Assembly: GCF_003363135.1 (NCBI RefSeq)
Contig: NZ_QRBB01000001.1
Span: 682,001-746,000, forward strand
Length of the DNA stretch: 64,000 nucleotides
Reading direction: 5' to 3'
DNA from: Alteriqipengyuania lutimaris
GTDB lineage: Bacteria > Pseudomonadota > Alphaproteobacteria > Sphingomonadales > Sphingomonadaceae
Positions 16,221-26,030 of the stretch are shown in pieces; position 1 is the stretch's first letter, and each line of letters starts with the position of its first letter. A program made the position numbers and the translations under genes. Below the pieces are notes generated by a model. That model searched no databases, was not told the DNA's origin, and saw only the letters and a program-made list of their open reading frames with translations.

Positions 16221-17642
16221 TCATGCCTTTTGCATCGCGTTGTTCATGCCCACCGGTGCGGGCCTCGCCACTGCGGATGGAAGCCGCGCCGTTCCGAATA
16301 GCCAAATCGCGAGGAGGCTCGGGATGAGCAACGCGATCGGTGCCACGACCCCGAGAAGACTTCCGCGGTAGAGGATGAGAGCGAAACCGAGGAAAAGCCC
16401 GGCAACAAGCCGCGTACGGATATCCAACGTCCAACGATTGTGAAACCACCGGTCGAGGTGGAAGAAGCACCATCCCAGCAATGCCGCCCCCACGACGACG
16501 CCATACCAACCGAAATCGACAAAGAATTCGCTGGGCAGCGGTTGCGATATGTTCACGAAGCTGTAGCCGGCCGCTTCGGCAGTGATCGAGCCCGTAGCCT
16601 CCGCCTTTCCCGACCAGATCGATCTCGGCACAAAGAACAGAATCGCGGACGCAAATTGTCGTCCGAACTCGAAGCCTACCGTTTCGACATACACCACCGC
16701 ATTGTTGATTGACTGGAATCCGTCGAAATCACCGGTGCTGAAATATCCCGAGAGCAAGCGACGAAAATCGAGGTCCGCCAAAGTGCCGCCCTGGCGGGTA
16801 AAGTGATCGGCAAGCGGCAGGGCCACAAGCGCGCCGCCGATGAAGCCGAGACTGATGGTCGCGCGGCGAGAGACGCGTCGAAAATCGATTACCAGCATGA
16901 GAAACAGCAGGAAGTAGCCGAAAAGCTGAAAGCGTGCGATCGCCAGTGGAAAATTGAGAACCAGGAAAATCGGCAGATTGATAGCCAGCATCACGAGCGC
17001 CATGCTCTTCGTGCGATGATGTGCAAGCAAAAGAATCCCGTATATCACCGGAGCGACAACCAACGTCCGCGGCAACTGGACGGTTACACCGGCCTGCGCG
17101 GCCTCCAACCCAAGTGTATCCTCGGCAGATCGAATGGCGAAAGCATATTCCAGGCCGACGGTCTCGATGAAATAGAGCGCCGAAGCAATCGAGATAATCG
17201 TCAGCGCAACTCCGAGCAGGATATTTTCTTTAATTACGACGGGCTTCTTTATTACAGGCTCGTTCGCTACCTTGCTGGAAAGGTAGTAACTTGCAAGGAG
17301 GATCAAAAGAAAGACCGCAACAATCAGAGCAGCGGTCGTCCTGATCTCCATGGGGTAGGAAAAGCCATAGAATGGGAAGCGATTGATCGTGTGGTGGTTG
17401 TAACCCGGAAGCAGGAGGTAGATCGAAAAATAGATTGCAGTGATCTGGAGGGTGAGGCGTATCTTGTCGCCAACCGAAGCAATCGTCAGCAGAACGATCG
17501 TCAGTATAAAGCCCGCGCCGAGCACGATCTGTGTTTGATCGTTGAATAGGCCCCCCGCACTATCGTTGGACGCGACAAGTGCGAGCAAGGCGAATAGCGC
17601 TGCGACGATACTCAGGACCCCGGTCGACAGGCTTTGGGGCAT
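16221..17642 (-). CDS. Wzy-like oligosaccharide repeat unit polymerase
   Basis: A 473-residue integral membrane protein with about ten or more hydrophobic segments and a large periplasmic loop in the second half (about 280-360, including SGYFSTGDFDGFQSINNAVVYVETVGFEFG). This topology and its place beside the flippase fit a Wzy polymerase. Sequence similarity in this family is low, so the call is by topology and context. A second ligase/polymerase-like gene lies at 30295-31689. Confidence 0.7.
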   Translation of the reverse strand: MPQSLSTGVLSIVAALFALLALVASNDSAGGLFNDQTQIVLGAGFILTIVLLTIASVGDKIRLTLQITAIYFSIYLLLPGYNHHTINRFPFYGFSYPMEIRTTAALIVAVFLLILLASYYLSSKVANEPVIKKPVVIKENILLGVALTIISIASALYFIETVGLEYAFAIRSAEDTLGLEAAQAGVTVQLPRTLVVAPVIYGILLLAHHRTKSMALVMLAINLPIFLVLNFPLAIARFQLFGYFLLFLMLVIDFRRVSRRATISLGFIGGALVALPLADHFTRQGGTLADLDFRRLLSGYFSTGDFDGFQSINNAVVYVETVGFEFGRQFASAILFFVPRSIWSGKAEATGSITAEAAGYSFVNISQPLPSEFFVDFGWYGVVVGAALLGWCFFHLDRWFHNRWTLDIRTRLVAGLFLGFALILYRGSLLGVVAPIALLIPSLLAIWLFGTARLPSAVARPAPVGMNNAMQKA

Positions 17643-17743
17643 TTGCTCACCTATTTGCTTGCGTGGCTGGGGTGCACGTCAGGCAGATTGCACTTCGATT
17701 CGAGGGCGCTGGGCATAGCCGAATGCGGCGAAGCCCGGGTTCG

Positions 17744-18688
17744 TCAGGCTTTGTTTTCAAGGAACCACCGGTAGACCGCTTCGACACCGCTTTCGAGCGA
17801 GATCTTCGGTTCCCAGCCTCTTGCCCGCAAGGTGCTGCTGTCCATCAATTTTCGCGGCGTACCATCGGGTTTCGTCGGATCGGTTACGATGGCGCCGTCG
17901 AACCCGACCGCCGACGATACAAGCTGGGCGAGATCCACAATCGCCACGTCGTCACCGAAACCGACGTTGACGTGCGCATCTTCGGAGTAGTTCTTCATCA
18001 GGAAAATGCATGCGTCGGCCAGATCGTCGACATGGAGGAATTCGCGCCGCGGCGTGCCCGTGCCCCAGATCGTGATGCTGTCCGCACCGGTCATCTTTGC
18101 CTCGTGCGCCTTTCGGATCAACGCGGGAAGCACGTGGCTGGACTGGAGATCGAAATTGTCGCCCGGGCCATAGAGATTGGTTGGCATCGCGGATATGAAG
18201 TCGCGGCCGTGCTGGCGGCGATAGGCTTGGGCGAGCTTGATCCCGGCGATCTTGGCGACTGCATACCACTCGTTCGTCGGCTCGAGCGGACCAGTCAGAA
18301 GCGCGTCTTCGCGGATCGGCTGATCGGCAAATTTGGGATAGATACAACTTGATCCGAGGAACAGGAGCTTGTCGACACCGCTGCGATGCGCCGCCTCTAT
18401 GACGTTCGCCTCGATCATCAGGTTATCATAAAGAAAATCGGCGGGCAGCGTGTCGTTGGCAAGGATGCCCCCGACCTTGGCGGCGGCAAGGAAAACGCCA
18501 TCGGGACGCTCACGGGCAAACCATTCCCGCACTGCCCCCTGATCCTTGAGGTCGAGGATGTCTCGCGTGGCGGTGAGCACTTCGCAGTTCTCGCCAGCAA
18601 GGCGGCGCACAATGGCGGAGCCGACCATGCCACGATGACCGGCCACGAATATGCGACGATTGGCTAATTCGAACACGCGTTTGTCCAT
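17744..18688 (-). CDS. fcl: GDP-L-fucose synthase
   Basis: A 314-residue extended short-chain dehydrogenase. It has the NADP motif [15 protein letters not shown], the SSCIYPK segment with catalytic Ser/Cys, and YAVAKIAG (Tyr-x3-Lys). GDP-L-fucose synthase epimerises and reduces GDP-4-keto-6-deoxy-mannose to GDP-L-fucose; the matching first enzyme, Gmd, is at 22667-23740 and the GDP-mannose source is ManC at 40520-41533. ATG 18688 chosen over an in-frame ATG at 18736. Confidence 0.92.
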   Translation of the reverse strand: MDKRVFELANRRIFVAGHRGMVGSAIVRRLAGENCEVLTATRDILDLKDQGAVREWFARERPDGVFLAAAKVGGILANDTLPADFLYDNLMIEANVIEAAHRSGVDKLLFLGSSCIYPKFADQPIREDALLTGPLEPTNEWYAVAKIAGIKLAQAYRRQHGRDFISAMPTNLYGPGDNFDLQSSHVLPALIRKAHEAKMTGADSITIWGTGTPRREFLHVDDLADACIFLMKNYSEDAHVNVGFGDDVAIVDLAQLVSSAVGFDGAIVTDPTKPDGTPRKLMDSSTLRARGWEPKISLESGVEAVYRWFLENKA

Positions 18689-18901
18689 ATTTGATCGAGT
18701 TGAGATATAGGCCGGGCTTGCCGCGTCCGTAATCAATGCCGCTTGCCTTTGCCAGCCGCATTTGGAGGCTTTTCCCGATGGCTCCGGCGATGCACCGCCG
18801 AGCGCCGCGGGGGGGCGTTCCGCAAATTCGCCACTATCCGAGCACGCATGTGGACGGTGCGATGCTTGTATTCCATGAACGCACGCCTAAGGACACTCGC
18901 C

Positions 18902-19624
18902 ATGACGCCAACCATCGACAAGTTGCTGAAGGCCGGGGCATCGCTGCCGCGGCGAATGTGGCGGCGAAGCCTTCGTTACGGAGTGGCCCCGGCTATCGAG
19001 CATCTCCGCGCGATCGAGATCGCGCGCCCGGCAAGCCTGATCGATATTGGGGCCAACAAGGGCCAGTTTAGCGCTGCCGTGCGGGGTTTGTTCCCTGAAG
19101 CCCGCATCATTGCATTCGAACCGCTCGAATCCGAAGCCAAGCTCTACCGACAGGTGTTTCGCGGCGAGAGAGACGTGACGCTCCACCCAGTTGCGATCGC
19201 CGAAGAAGCTGGCACATCGACCTTTCATGTCGCGGACCGGGCCGACAGCTCATCCTTGCTCAAAATCGAGCAGGCGCAAACCGATGCATTCGGTGTGCGG
19301 GAGAGTTCGGAAATCACGGTGCAACTGAAGCGTCTCGACGAATGCATCGATCTGGGCCAGCTGCCGCGACCCATCCTGGTCAAGATCGATGTTCAGGGTG
19401 CCGAGGGAAGCGTGCTCCGAGGTATCGACGATTTCAGCGTGATCGATTTCGTTTATGTGGAACTCAGCTTCGTCACGCTTTACGAGCAGCAGCCGCTGGC
19501 GTCAGAAATCATCGAACTGCTCCGCTCGAAGGGCTTGGAGCTTCAAGGGGTGTTCAACCAGGTTACTACGGACCGGTTCGGCCCGACCCAGGCCGATTTC
19601 CTGTTCGGTCATGTCGCCGGCTGA
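18902..19624 (+). CDS. FkbM family methyltransferase
   Basis: A 240-residue protein with the FkbM pattern: LIDIGANKGQFSAAV (SAM motif I), IIAFEPLES (motif II), and KIDVQGAEGSVLRGI. FkbM enzymes O-methylate sugars and other hydroxyls. ATG 18902 is preferred because AAGGA lies 9 bases upstream (18889-18893); longer frames start at 18743, 18848 and 18875. The 213 bases before it, shared with the divergent fcl gene, probably hold both promoters. Confidence 0.82.
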   Translation: MTPTIDKLLKAGASLPRRMWRRSLRYGVAPAIEHLRAIEIARPASLIDIGANKGQFSAAVRGLFPEARIIAFEPLESEAKLYRQVFRGERDVTLHPVAIAEEAGTSTFHVADRADSSSLLKIEQAQTDAFGVRESSEITVQLKRLDECIDLGQLPRPILVKIDVQGAEGSVLRGIDDFSVIDFVYVELSFVTLYEQQPLASEIIELLRSKGLELQGVFNQVTTDRFGPTQADFLFGHVAG

Positions 19625-19642
19625 TCTAGCGGATACCGCCCG

Positions 19643-20716
19643 ATGATATGTTTTGTCGGTCCGCTGCCGCCACCGCACCACGGAATGGCCAGCGTGAACG
19701 TGATGATGGTCGAGCGGTTGTCGCGCAGAACCCGGGTGAAGGTCGTCGACCTCGCTTCGGGGATCGAGGAACGGGGCCTTTTTGCCAAACTCCGACGGCT
19801 CGGAAGAATCGGAGCGGCCATTCCCAAGCTCGTGAGCGCTCGATTGAGCGGTGCGACCGCAGCCTATGGCTCGGTCGACGATGGCAGCGGTGGCTGGCTG
19901 ACCGTCATCTGGGTAGGGACGGCACGTCTGCTCGGCATGCGCGTGTTCCTACATCATCACAGCTTCCGATACCTGCTCGCCTCAAGCGCGCCGATTGCAA
20001 CGCTCGCGCGCGTGGCGGGCCCTGCAAGCGAGCATGTCGTACTGTGTTCGAAGATGGAGGCGCTGCTGCGTCAGCGCTACTCTGGCGTGGGAACGGTGCG
20101 CGTTGTGCCCAATACGGTCCCTTTGCCGGAACCGATCAAGCCTGCTCCGATAGATCGACCGTTTACCATCGGCATGCTCTCTAACCTCACCTTCGAGAAG
20201 GGCGTCGGTCGCTTTCTGAACGTGGTGACGGCGTTGTGCGAAAGCGGGTCCGACATTCGCGCGGTTCTGGCAGGGCCGGCGGTCGGCACCGATGTGGAGG
20301 AAGCGATCCTTGCAGCGCAGGCGAGGCTAGGGGAACGGCTCGACTGGCGTGGGCGCGTGACGGGCGAAAGCAAGGAAGCGTTCTTCGAAGCAATCGATCT
20401 CTTCGTCTTCCCGACACGCTACGAGACCGAAGCCTATCCTCTCGTCGTCGTGGAAGCGCTCGTGCGCGGCGTTTCCGTGTGCACTACGGATCAGGGGTGC
20501 CTCAATGAATTCGCATCGCTCGCCTCGGTAACGGTACTCGGTCGCGAGACGAGTTTCGAGGAAAGCGCAGTGGCGCTGATCAATACGCTGGCGAAAGAAA
20601 CGGGCGAACGTGCGAACCATCGCCAAGCCGCTCGTGCCGAAGGCGTGGATCTTGTCGCCGCGAGCCAGACGGAACTGGAGGCGCTGATTGATCGTATTTG
20701 CGACGCCGGTTCTTGA
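19643..20716 (+). CDS. GT4-type glycosyltransferase
   Basis: A 357-residue GT-B protein. It starts MICFVGPLPPPHHGMASVN, the opening of many GT4 enzymes, with the donor-binding segment IGMLSNLTFEKGV and FVFPTRYETEAYPLVVVEAL holding the EX7E-like motif. Eighteen bases separate it from the FkbM gene, so they are probably cotranscribed. It presumably adds one residue of the repeat unit. Confidence 0.8.
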   Translation: MICFVGPLPPPHHGMASVNVMMVERLSRRTRVKVVDLASGIEERGLFAKLRRLGRIGAAIPKLVSARLSGATAAYGSVDDGSGGWLTVIWVGTARLLGMRVFLHHHSFRYLLASSAPIATLARVAGPASEHVVLCSKMEALLRQRYSGVGTVRVVPNTVPLPEPIKPAPIDRPFTIGMLSNLTFEKGVGRFLNVVTALCESGSDIRAVLAGPAVGTDVEEAILAAQARLGERLDWRGRVTGESKEAFFEAIDLFVFPTRYETEAYPLVVVEALVRGVSVCTTDQGCLNEFASLASVTVLGRETSFEESAVALINTLAKETGERANHRQAARAEGVDLVAASQTELEALIDRICDAGS

Positions 20717-20796
20717 GCATCATTGCACGTGCGAAGCTGAAGATGCGACCGTGGGATATTCATCCGCCAAGAGCCGCGTGAAACGCCGGGCCGCCG

Positions 20797-21729
20797 TCAT
20801 GCTCTGTTGCGGACTTCCCTCTCGGCAATTTGTCGTTCGGGAAACGGGCCCTTCCCCGGAGCCCACGGGTTTACGGTGATGGTCATCATGTCTGGCGCGA
20901 TCAGCGCCGAGATGGCCGAGAAATAAGAGCACGTCCGCACGCAGATCGGCGCGCGCGCCAGCAGGAAGATATTGACCAGAGCTTCGATGGCTTTGTCTTC
21001 CGGCGGCAAATCGGAAAAATGCCGGGGCACGTCAGGATCGAGCTGGGCCATGTCGTAGGACACCCAGGTCGCTTGCGGATAGCGCTCTCTCGCGGCGCGA
21101 GAAAAGCCTTGATCGTCGGTGGCGAGGAAAATCGAAGGCTTGGGGAGATCGGCGAGTATCCTATCCAGCTCGCGGAACATGCGATCATATTCGGGGATCG
21201 ACGATTCCAGATATTTGTCCGTGCCGCGAAAGTGGATCGAGACGTCGAAGGTCTCACGCCCCTGCGATGCGCTCGCAACTGCATTGCGGAGGGTCTCGCT
21301 CGGCTGAAAATATTTTGAAAATGTCGCGCTGGCAGTTGGCAGATCCAGATGTTCGTCGCGAATGTACTGGGTCACGAACGCCTTTGCGGCAGAGGACACC
21401 GGGCGAGCACCGGCGGGCCATGGCGGGCGTTCGAAATAGGTCGAGAAAATGTCCTCGTCGCCCCGCGAATAGAGTGGGCTACTCGCCCTGACGAGGCATG
21501 ACCGACCTTGGCTATCGTAGTGGCTATGAAGCTGGATGGCGTGCACGAGCAGGCCGCCCATTCCGATGGGAGTATCGAGATCGAAATGGAAATTTCCCCG
21601 CCGCCGGACCCGCAGATAGGGCAGGGCGCCAAGTGCCGCGTAGGCGAGGCGGACCGGCGGTGAATGCCGCCCTTTGACCAGCGGCTCATAGAGGGCACCC
21701 AGCTTGCGACGGATTTTCGGATCGAGCAA
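20797..21729 (-). CDS. NodZ/GT23-like fucosyltransferase candidate
   Basis: A 310-residue protein. SIHFRGTDK at residues 164-172 matches the HxRxTDK signature of NodZ and other alpha-1,6-fucosyltransferases, where the Arg contacts GDP-fucose. IFLATDDQGF and the C-terminal IFLLARAPICVRTCSYFSAISA also fit that fold. Because Gmd and Fcl sit on either side, GDP-L-fucose as donor is a reasonable inference. The N-terminal region is unlike classical NodZ, so related O-fucosyltransferase folds are an alternative. It is convergent with the GT4 gene at 19643-20716. Confidence 0.65.
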   Translation of the reverse strand: MLDPKIRRKLGALYEPLVKGRHSPPVRLAYAALGALPYLRVRRRGNFHFDLDTPIGMGGLLVHAIQLHSHYDSQGRSCLVRASSPLYSRGDEDIFSTYFERPPWPAGARPVSSAAKAFVTQYIRDEHLDLPTASATFSKYFQPSETLRNAVASASQGRETFDVSIHFRGTDKYLESSIPEYDRMFRELDRILADLPKPSIFLATDDQGFSRAARERYPQATWVSYDMAQLDPDVPRHFSDLPPEDKAIEALVNIFLLARAPICVRTCSYFSAISALIAPDMMTITVNPWAPGKGPFPERQIAEREVRNRA

Positions 21730-21830
21730 AACCAGAGTCCTTCTGATGCGGTCAGCCGCCTAACATTGCACAGCTACTTGGAAATCGGCACCGATCCCAA
21801 AGGCTTGCGATCCGTACGCCGACATGTGCT

Positions 21831-22640
21831 TCAGGTCTTCGGACCTCGAAACACGGCCGGAAGATCATAGTCCGCGAGTTCCGGTACGTTGGGTCGGTCG
21901 AGAGGGTGCGGGAATTGGGCCGCGTAACCGCGTGCGTCAGACCGGTCTTTCCGCAGGAGCGTCACTTCGAGATATGGCGGGAGGGCAATCTCATTCAGAA
22001 CCCGCGGCGGGAAACAGTTGTTGGGATGGAGATGGACGACGTGGAACACGTCCCCGAGCCGATCCATCAGTGCTTCCAGTATGGTAAGCACGGTCGGCTG
22101 GAAGATCTCGGTGAGCGAGTGCAGCTCGAGCACGATGATCCTGAAGGAGCGAAGGATCTCGTCGCTGCAGTTCAGCAGGACCGGCAGTTCCGCGCCCTCG
22201 ATATCCATTTGCAGGATCATGTCCCTGCCGGGTGCGGCGATCTTGCCGTTTACCCAGCTGTCGAGGGTTATCAGATCCCCCTTGTCCACCACGCCGACGA
22301 ACTTGCGTTCAAAGTCGATCAGCGGATTCTCTATCGGCGGACCCTCGACCGAAGCATCCGCCAGAAAGCATGGTATTCCGCGCGCAAGCATATCGCGCTC
22401 GAAGGTTGCGGTCGTGTCGACCCCGGGCGAAAAACAGGCGGTCAGGCCGTCGAGATCGTCGGGTACGAGATAGCCGCCGTCGCTATCCCCGCCCACCCGC
22501 ACCAGCGGGATGTCGGTCTCGACCGGTCGGAACCTTGCAATCAGATCGCGAACGCGTTGCTCGTCCGCGTTCCGCGAAAGATTGATGCCGTTGCGATGGG
22601 CGAAGCGGAGAAGCGTCTCTTTGAGCATATGATATTTCAC
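21831..22640 (-). CDS. FkbM family methyltransferase
   Basis: A 269-residue protein. The conserved elements are GGDSDGGYLVPDDL, the SPGVDTTATFE region and ILQMDIEGAELPVLL, which corresponds to the FkbM catalytic-domain MDIEGAE segment. It lies 26 bases after the Gmd gene on the same strand, so it is probably cotranscribed with it. It likely O-methylates a sugar of the polymer. A start at 22628 (second ATG) is equally possible. Confidence 0.75.
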   Translation of the reverse strand: MKYHMLKETLLRFAHRNGINLSRNADEQRVRDLIARFRPVETDIPLVRVGGDSDGGYLVPDDLDGLTACFSPGVDTTATFERDMLARGIPCFLADASVEGPPIENPLIDFERKFVGVVDKGDLITLDSWVNGKIAAPGRDMILQMDIEGAELPVLLNCSDEILRSFRIIVLELHSLTEIFQPTVLTILEALMDRLGDVFHVVHLHPNNCFPPRVLNEIALPPYLEVTLLRKDRSDARGYAAQFPHPLDRPNVPELADYDLPAVFRGPKT

Positions 22641-22666
22641 AGGTGCGCAATCGGCATGCCGATTGT

Positions 22667-23740
22667 TCAGCTGCCCTTTGCAATCGGTTCGACGGCCATG
22701 ACTTCCAGGTCCGCGCGAACCATCTCCCGCGCCAGTTCGCGCACGGGCGTTTCATGCGACCAGCCGAGCTTTTCCTTCGCCTTGGTCGGGTCGCCAATCA
22801 GCAAATCGACTTCGGTCGGGCGGAAATAGCGCGGATCCACTTCGACCAGGCAGCGGCCGGTCGCCTGACAATATCCCTTTTCTTCCGCGCCTTCGCCTTC
22901 CCAGCGGAGCGAAATGCCGACGTCCTCGAACGCCCATTCGACGAAGGTGCGCACGGGCGTCGTCTCGCCCGTGGCGAGCACGTAGTCGTCCGGTTCGTCC
23001 TGCTGCATCATCATCCACATGCCGCGCACATATTCGCGCGCATGGCCCCAGTCGCGCTTGGCATCCAGGTTACCGAGATAGAGCTTTTCCTGCCGGCCGA
23101 GCTTGATGGCGGCCGCGGCACGGGTGATCTTGCGGGTCACGAAGGTCTCGCCGCGCAAGGGGCTCTCGTGATTGAACAGGATGCCGTTGGAGGCGTGGAT
23201 CCCGTAGGCTTCGCGATAATTGACCACGATCCAGTAGGCATAGAGCTTGGCCACCGCATAGGGGCTGCGCGGATAGAAAGGCGTGGTTTCGCGCTGCGGG
23301 ACCTCCTGAACCAGTCCGTAGAGTTCCGATGTCGACGCCTGATAGAAGCGGGTCTTCTCCTCCAGCTTGAGGATTCGCATCGCCTCGAGCAGGCGCAAGG
23401 CGCCCACGGCGTCGGCATTGGCGGTATATTCGGGCGTTTCGAAGCTGACGGCGACATGGCTTTGCGCAGCCAGATTATAGATCTCGTCGGGCTGGGTTTC
23501 CTGCACCAGCCGGATGAGGTTGGTGCTGTCGGTCAGGTCGCCATAATGAAGATGGAAGCGGGCGTCCTTCTCGTGCGGATCCTGATAGATGTCCTCGATC
23601 CGGCCCGTATTGAACGACGACGAACGGCGCTTCACCCCGTGGACCTGATAGCCTTTGTCGAGAAGCAATTGTGCAAGATAGGCACCGTCCTGCCCGGTGA
23701 TCCCGGTAATCAGTGCTGTTTTCTGGTTCAACTCGGTCAC
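22667..23740 (-). CDS. gmd: GDP-mannose 4,6-dehydratase
   Basis: A 357-residue extended SDR enzyme: NADP motif [26 protein letters not shown] with the catalytic Thr/Ser-Glu region, and [10 protein letters not shown] giving Tyr-x3-Lys. It converts GDP-mannose to GDP-4-keto-6-deoxy-mannose, the step before Fcl. Length and motifs match the family closely. Confidence 0.95.
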   Translation of the reverse strand: MTELNQKTALITGITGQDGAYLAQLLLDKGYQVHGVKRRSSSFNTGRIEDIYQDPHEKDARFHLHYGDLTDSTNLIRLVQETQPDEIYNLAAQSHVAVSFETPEYTANADAVGALRLLEAMRILKLEEKTRFYQASTSELYGLVQEVPQRETTPFYPRSPYAVAKLYAYWIVVNYREAYGIHASNGILFNHESPLRGETFVTRKITRAAAAIKLGRQEKLYLGNLDAKRDWGHAREYVRGMWMMMQQDEPDDYVLATGETTPVRTFVEWAFEDVGISLRWEGEGAEEKGYCQATGRCLVEVDPRYFRPTEVDLLIGDPTKAKEKLGWSHETPVRELAREMVRADLEVMAVEPIAKGS

Positions 23741-24143
23741 CTTTGAACATCTGGAATTCGGAGGTGATTTGCCCCCTTCGCTTGGCGCGATTAATCATGC
23801 GCTCGATGCATGGCAAGCTCGATGCGTCTCCGGTTCGTGTATCGGAGAATCTTCCCGCAGTGTGGGGAGAGAGCGATCAACCCGCTGCCAAGTTTGCCGT
23901 TCCGCATTGCCGAGCCCCAGCAGACTCGCTAGTGCCGGGACCCGACGGGGCGCAGTGCCGGAGCAGGGATCGGGCGCAAAGCATTCGCATATTCGTTACC
24001 GGAATGGGATTTGGTGTTAAGATTTGTCGCTAACCAGGGTCGACCGATCACGGCTTCGCCGATCCCGATCCGATCGGAGCAATCTCTCGCCACGCGGACC
24101 CGACGTGCGCGATATAACCAAGAGGTGTGAAGGCGCGCGCGAT
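23741..24143. other. 403-base intergenic region between gmd and glycosylphosphotransferase genes
   Basis: No frame in this stretch looks like a gene on either strand. The two flanking genes are divergent, so it must carry both promoters. The right part contains a TTAA half-site near 24015 (not a full CtrA box) and GAAGG at 24129-24133 as the ribosome site for the start at 24144. I see no terminator hairpin and no convincing promoter. Confidence 0.5.
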
Positions 24144-25550
24144 ATGGGCTCTCCCAAGGATGTTCCGACCGACCGCTTCTCGAATGCTGCCACGCGCCTG
24201 ACCTTTAGCGAGATCGAACCCACCGCAGCGACGATGCGGCGGCGTATCGTCTTCAATCTGCTCGCGCTCGATCTTCTTTGTATTCTCTTGAGTTTCGGAT
24301 TTGCCGCGATGTTGCGCGCTGCCGTTCTCGGCGACGCCGATTGGGTGCCAATGGTCTTGATGACCATGGGCGTATATGTCGTCGCCGCGTTCAATTCGCA
24401 TTCGCTCTCGCGGGAAGGGGCCCGAGACCCATTCGTCGTGGTGCGCGGCGGCTTGCAGGCGCTGGTCACAACCGCAGGCGTCCTGCTTCTGATCGCCTAC
24501 GTATTCAAAACCAGCGATACGCTCCCCCGGTTCATCGCGATCAGCGGTTTCGCTTTCAGCGCGATCTTGATTACCACGGCGCGATACAGCTTTTCCCGCA
24601 ATCTCGAATGGTTCGTCGAAGGCGATCCGTTCAAAATCGTTCTGCTTACCGACAGGGATCGGCGGCCAGATTCAGATACCAGCCATGTCATCAATATCGC
24701 CTCGCTCAGCTTCGATCCCGCCACGAGCGATCCGGCTGCCTATGATCACTTCGCGCGAGCAATCCGGCATGCGGACCGGATCATTGTCGATTGTAAACCG
24801 GATCAGCGAACCGCCTGGGCGCACGCGCTGAAGGGCGCGGGTATCGACGGTGAGATACTGATGCCGGAGCTGGACAAGCTCGCCCCGCTGGCGGTTGGCA
24901 GTTACGACGGCAAGACCAGCTTGGTGATTTCTGCCGGTGCGCTCGGCTGGTACGATCGCTCTGCCAAACGCCTGTTCGATCTCGTTCTTGCAGGGTTGGG
25001 AATAGTGGTGCTGGCCCCTGTTTTCCTTCTCATAGCCTTGGCCGTCAAGATCGACAGCCGGGGGCCCGTGCTTTTCCGCCAGACACGGATCGGCCGCGGG
25101 AACGAGATGTTCGAGATGCTGAAATTCCGCAGCATGCGTATCGATCAGACCGACACCGCGGGCGATCGTTCGGCGTCTAGGGATGATGACCGGATCACTC
25201 GGGTGGGCAGGATCATTCGCGCGACGAGCCTCGATGAGCTGCCGCAGCTTTTCAATGTCATATCGGGTAAGATGAGTATCGTCGGACCGCGACCCCACGC
25301 GTTGGGATCGCGCGCAGCGGACAAGCTGTTCTGGGATATTGATACGCGCTACTGGCATCGCCACGCTGCCAAACCCGGACTGACCGGACTGGCGCAAGTC
25401 CGGGGATTTCGCGGGGCCACGATGGAGGAAGACGACCTCCGCAACCGGCTCCAGGCCGATCTAGAATATCTCGAAAGCTGGTCGATCTGGCGCGACATGG
25501 TGATCGTCGCGCTCACGTTCCGCGTGCTGCTTCATCGGAACGCCTTCTAG
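24144..25550 (+). CDS. Polyprenyl-phosphate glycosylphosphotransferase (repeat-unit initiating)
   Basis: A 468-residue WcaJ/SpsB-type protein. The N-terminus has about four membrane helices (residues about 30-140), then a CoA-binding-like domain, a further helix (about 280-305, [22 protein letters not shown]) and the bacterial sugar transferase domain with [46 protein letters not shown] and [10 protein letters not shown]. This enzyme loads the first sugar-1-phosphate (glucose or galactose in most cases) onto undecaprenyl phosphate at the inner membrane. ATG 24144 follows GAAGG. Confidence 0.9.
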   Translation: MGSPKDVPTDRFSNAATRLTFSEIEPTAATMRRRIVFNLLALDLLCILLSFGFAAMLRAAVLGDADWVPMVLMTMGVYVVAAFNSHSLSREGARDPFVVVRGGLQALVTTAGVLLLIAYVFKTSDTLPRFIAISGFAFSAILITTARYSFSRNLEWFVEGDPFKIVLLTDRDRRPDSDTSHVINIASLSFDPATSDPAAYDHFARAIRHADRIIVDCKPDQRTAWAHALKGAGIDGEILMPELDKLAPLAVGSYDGKTSLVISAGALGWYDRSAKRLFDLVLAGLGIVVLAPVFLLIALAVKIDSRGPVLFRQTRIGRGNEMFEMLKFRSMRIDQTDTAGDRSASRDDDRITRVGRIIRATSLDELPQLFNVISGKMSIVGPRPHALGSRAADKLFWDIDTRYWHRHAAKPGLTGLAQVRGFRGATMEEDDLRNRLQADLEYLESWSIWRDMVIVALTFRVLLHRNAF

Positions 25551-25564
25551 GGAGCCGGCGCGGC

Positions 25565-26026
25565 CTACCGGGGTGATTGGGCCCTGCTTGTGTCCCTGGT
25601 CCGCCTGTCTGCGCGTTCGATGGCCGAGGTCGTATCGGCTGAGGTGTCGGCGTTACGATCGATCCTGGTCTGCAGGCGATTGCGGACCCTGTTCTCGATC
25701 CGATTGTCTATGCGCGCAATCGGACTGATGGCATCGGTATCGCTCGCCTCCAGTCGCTCGCCCACGTCATCGCCGGCGGTTTCCACAGACCGGCCTGCAC
25801 TTTCCCGCAGTGTCTCGCGAAGCGCCTGTTCCTCCATCTCCTCGATGGTCACCGGCTCGTCCAGATCTTCAGGTGAAATCGGCACGGCCGACCGCTCGAT
25901 CGCGTCCGTCACGAACGTATCGGCAGGCTGTTCTTCCTGCGTCTGGGCCCGGGCAGCGCTGGCAATTGCGAACATCGCTATAAGGGCCGCAATGCGGATA
26001 TTGGAACAGGGAGAAGCGATGGCCAC
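25565..26026 (-). CDS. Periplasmic protein of unknown function
   Basis: A 153-residue protein with a Sec signal peptide (IRIAALIAMFAIASAARA, cleavage after ARA). The mature part is highly charged and probably disordered or helical, rich in Glu, Asp and Arg with a Thr/Arg tail. No family recognised. It starts 4 bases after the TPR-like gene and so belongs to the wza-wzc operon, where it may assist polymer export. Confidence 0.6.
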   Translation of the reverse strand: MAIASPCSNIRIAALIAMFAIASAARAQTQEEQPADTFVTDAIERSAVPISPEDLDEPVTIEEMEEQALRETLRESAGRSVETAGDDVGERLEASDTDAISPIARIDNRIENRVRNRLQTRIDRNADTSADTTSAIERADRRTRDTSRAQSPR

Positions 26027-26030
26027 GGCT

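Noticed and set aside
24008..24030. Possible CtrA binding site before the glycosylphosphotransferase gene
   Set aside because: TTAAG and CTAACC are present, but the spacing between half-sites does not fit TTAA-N7-TTAA.
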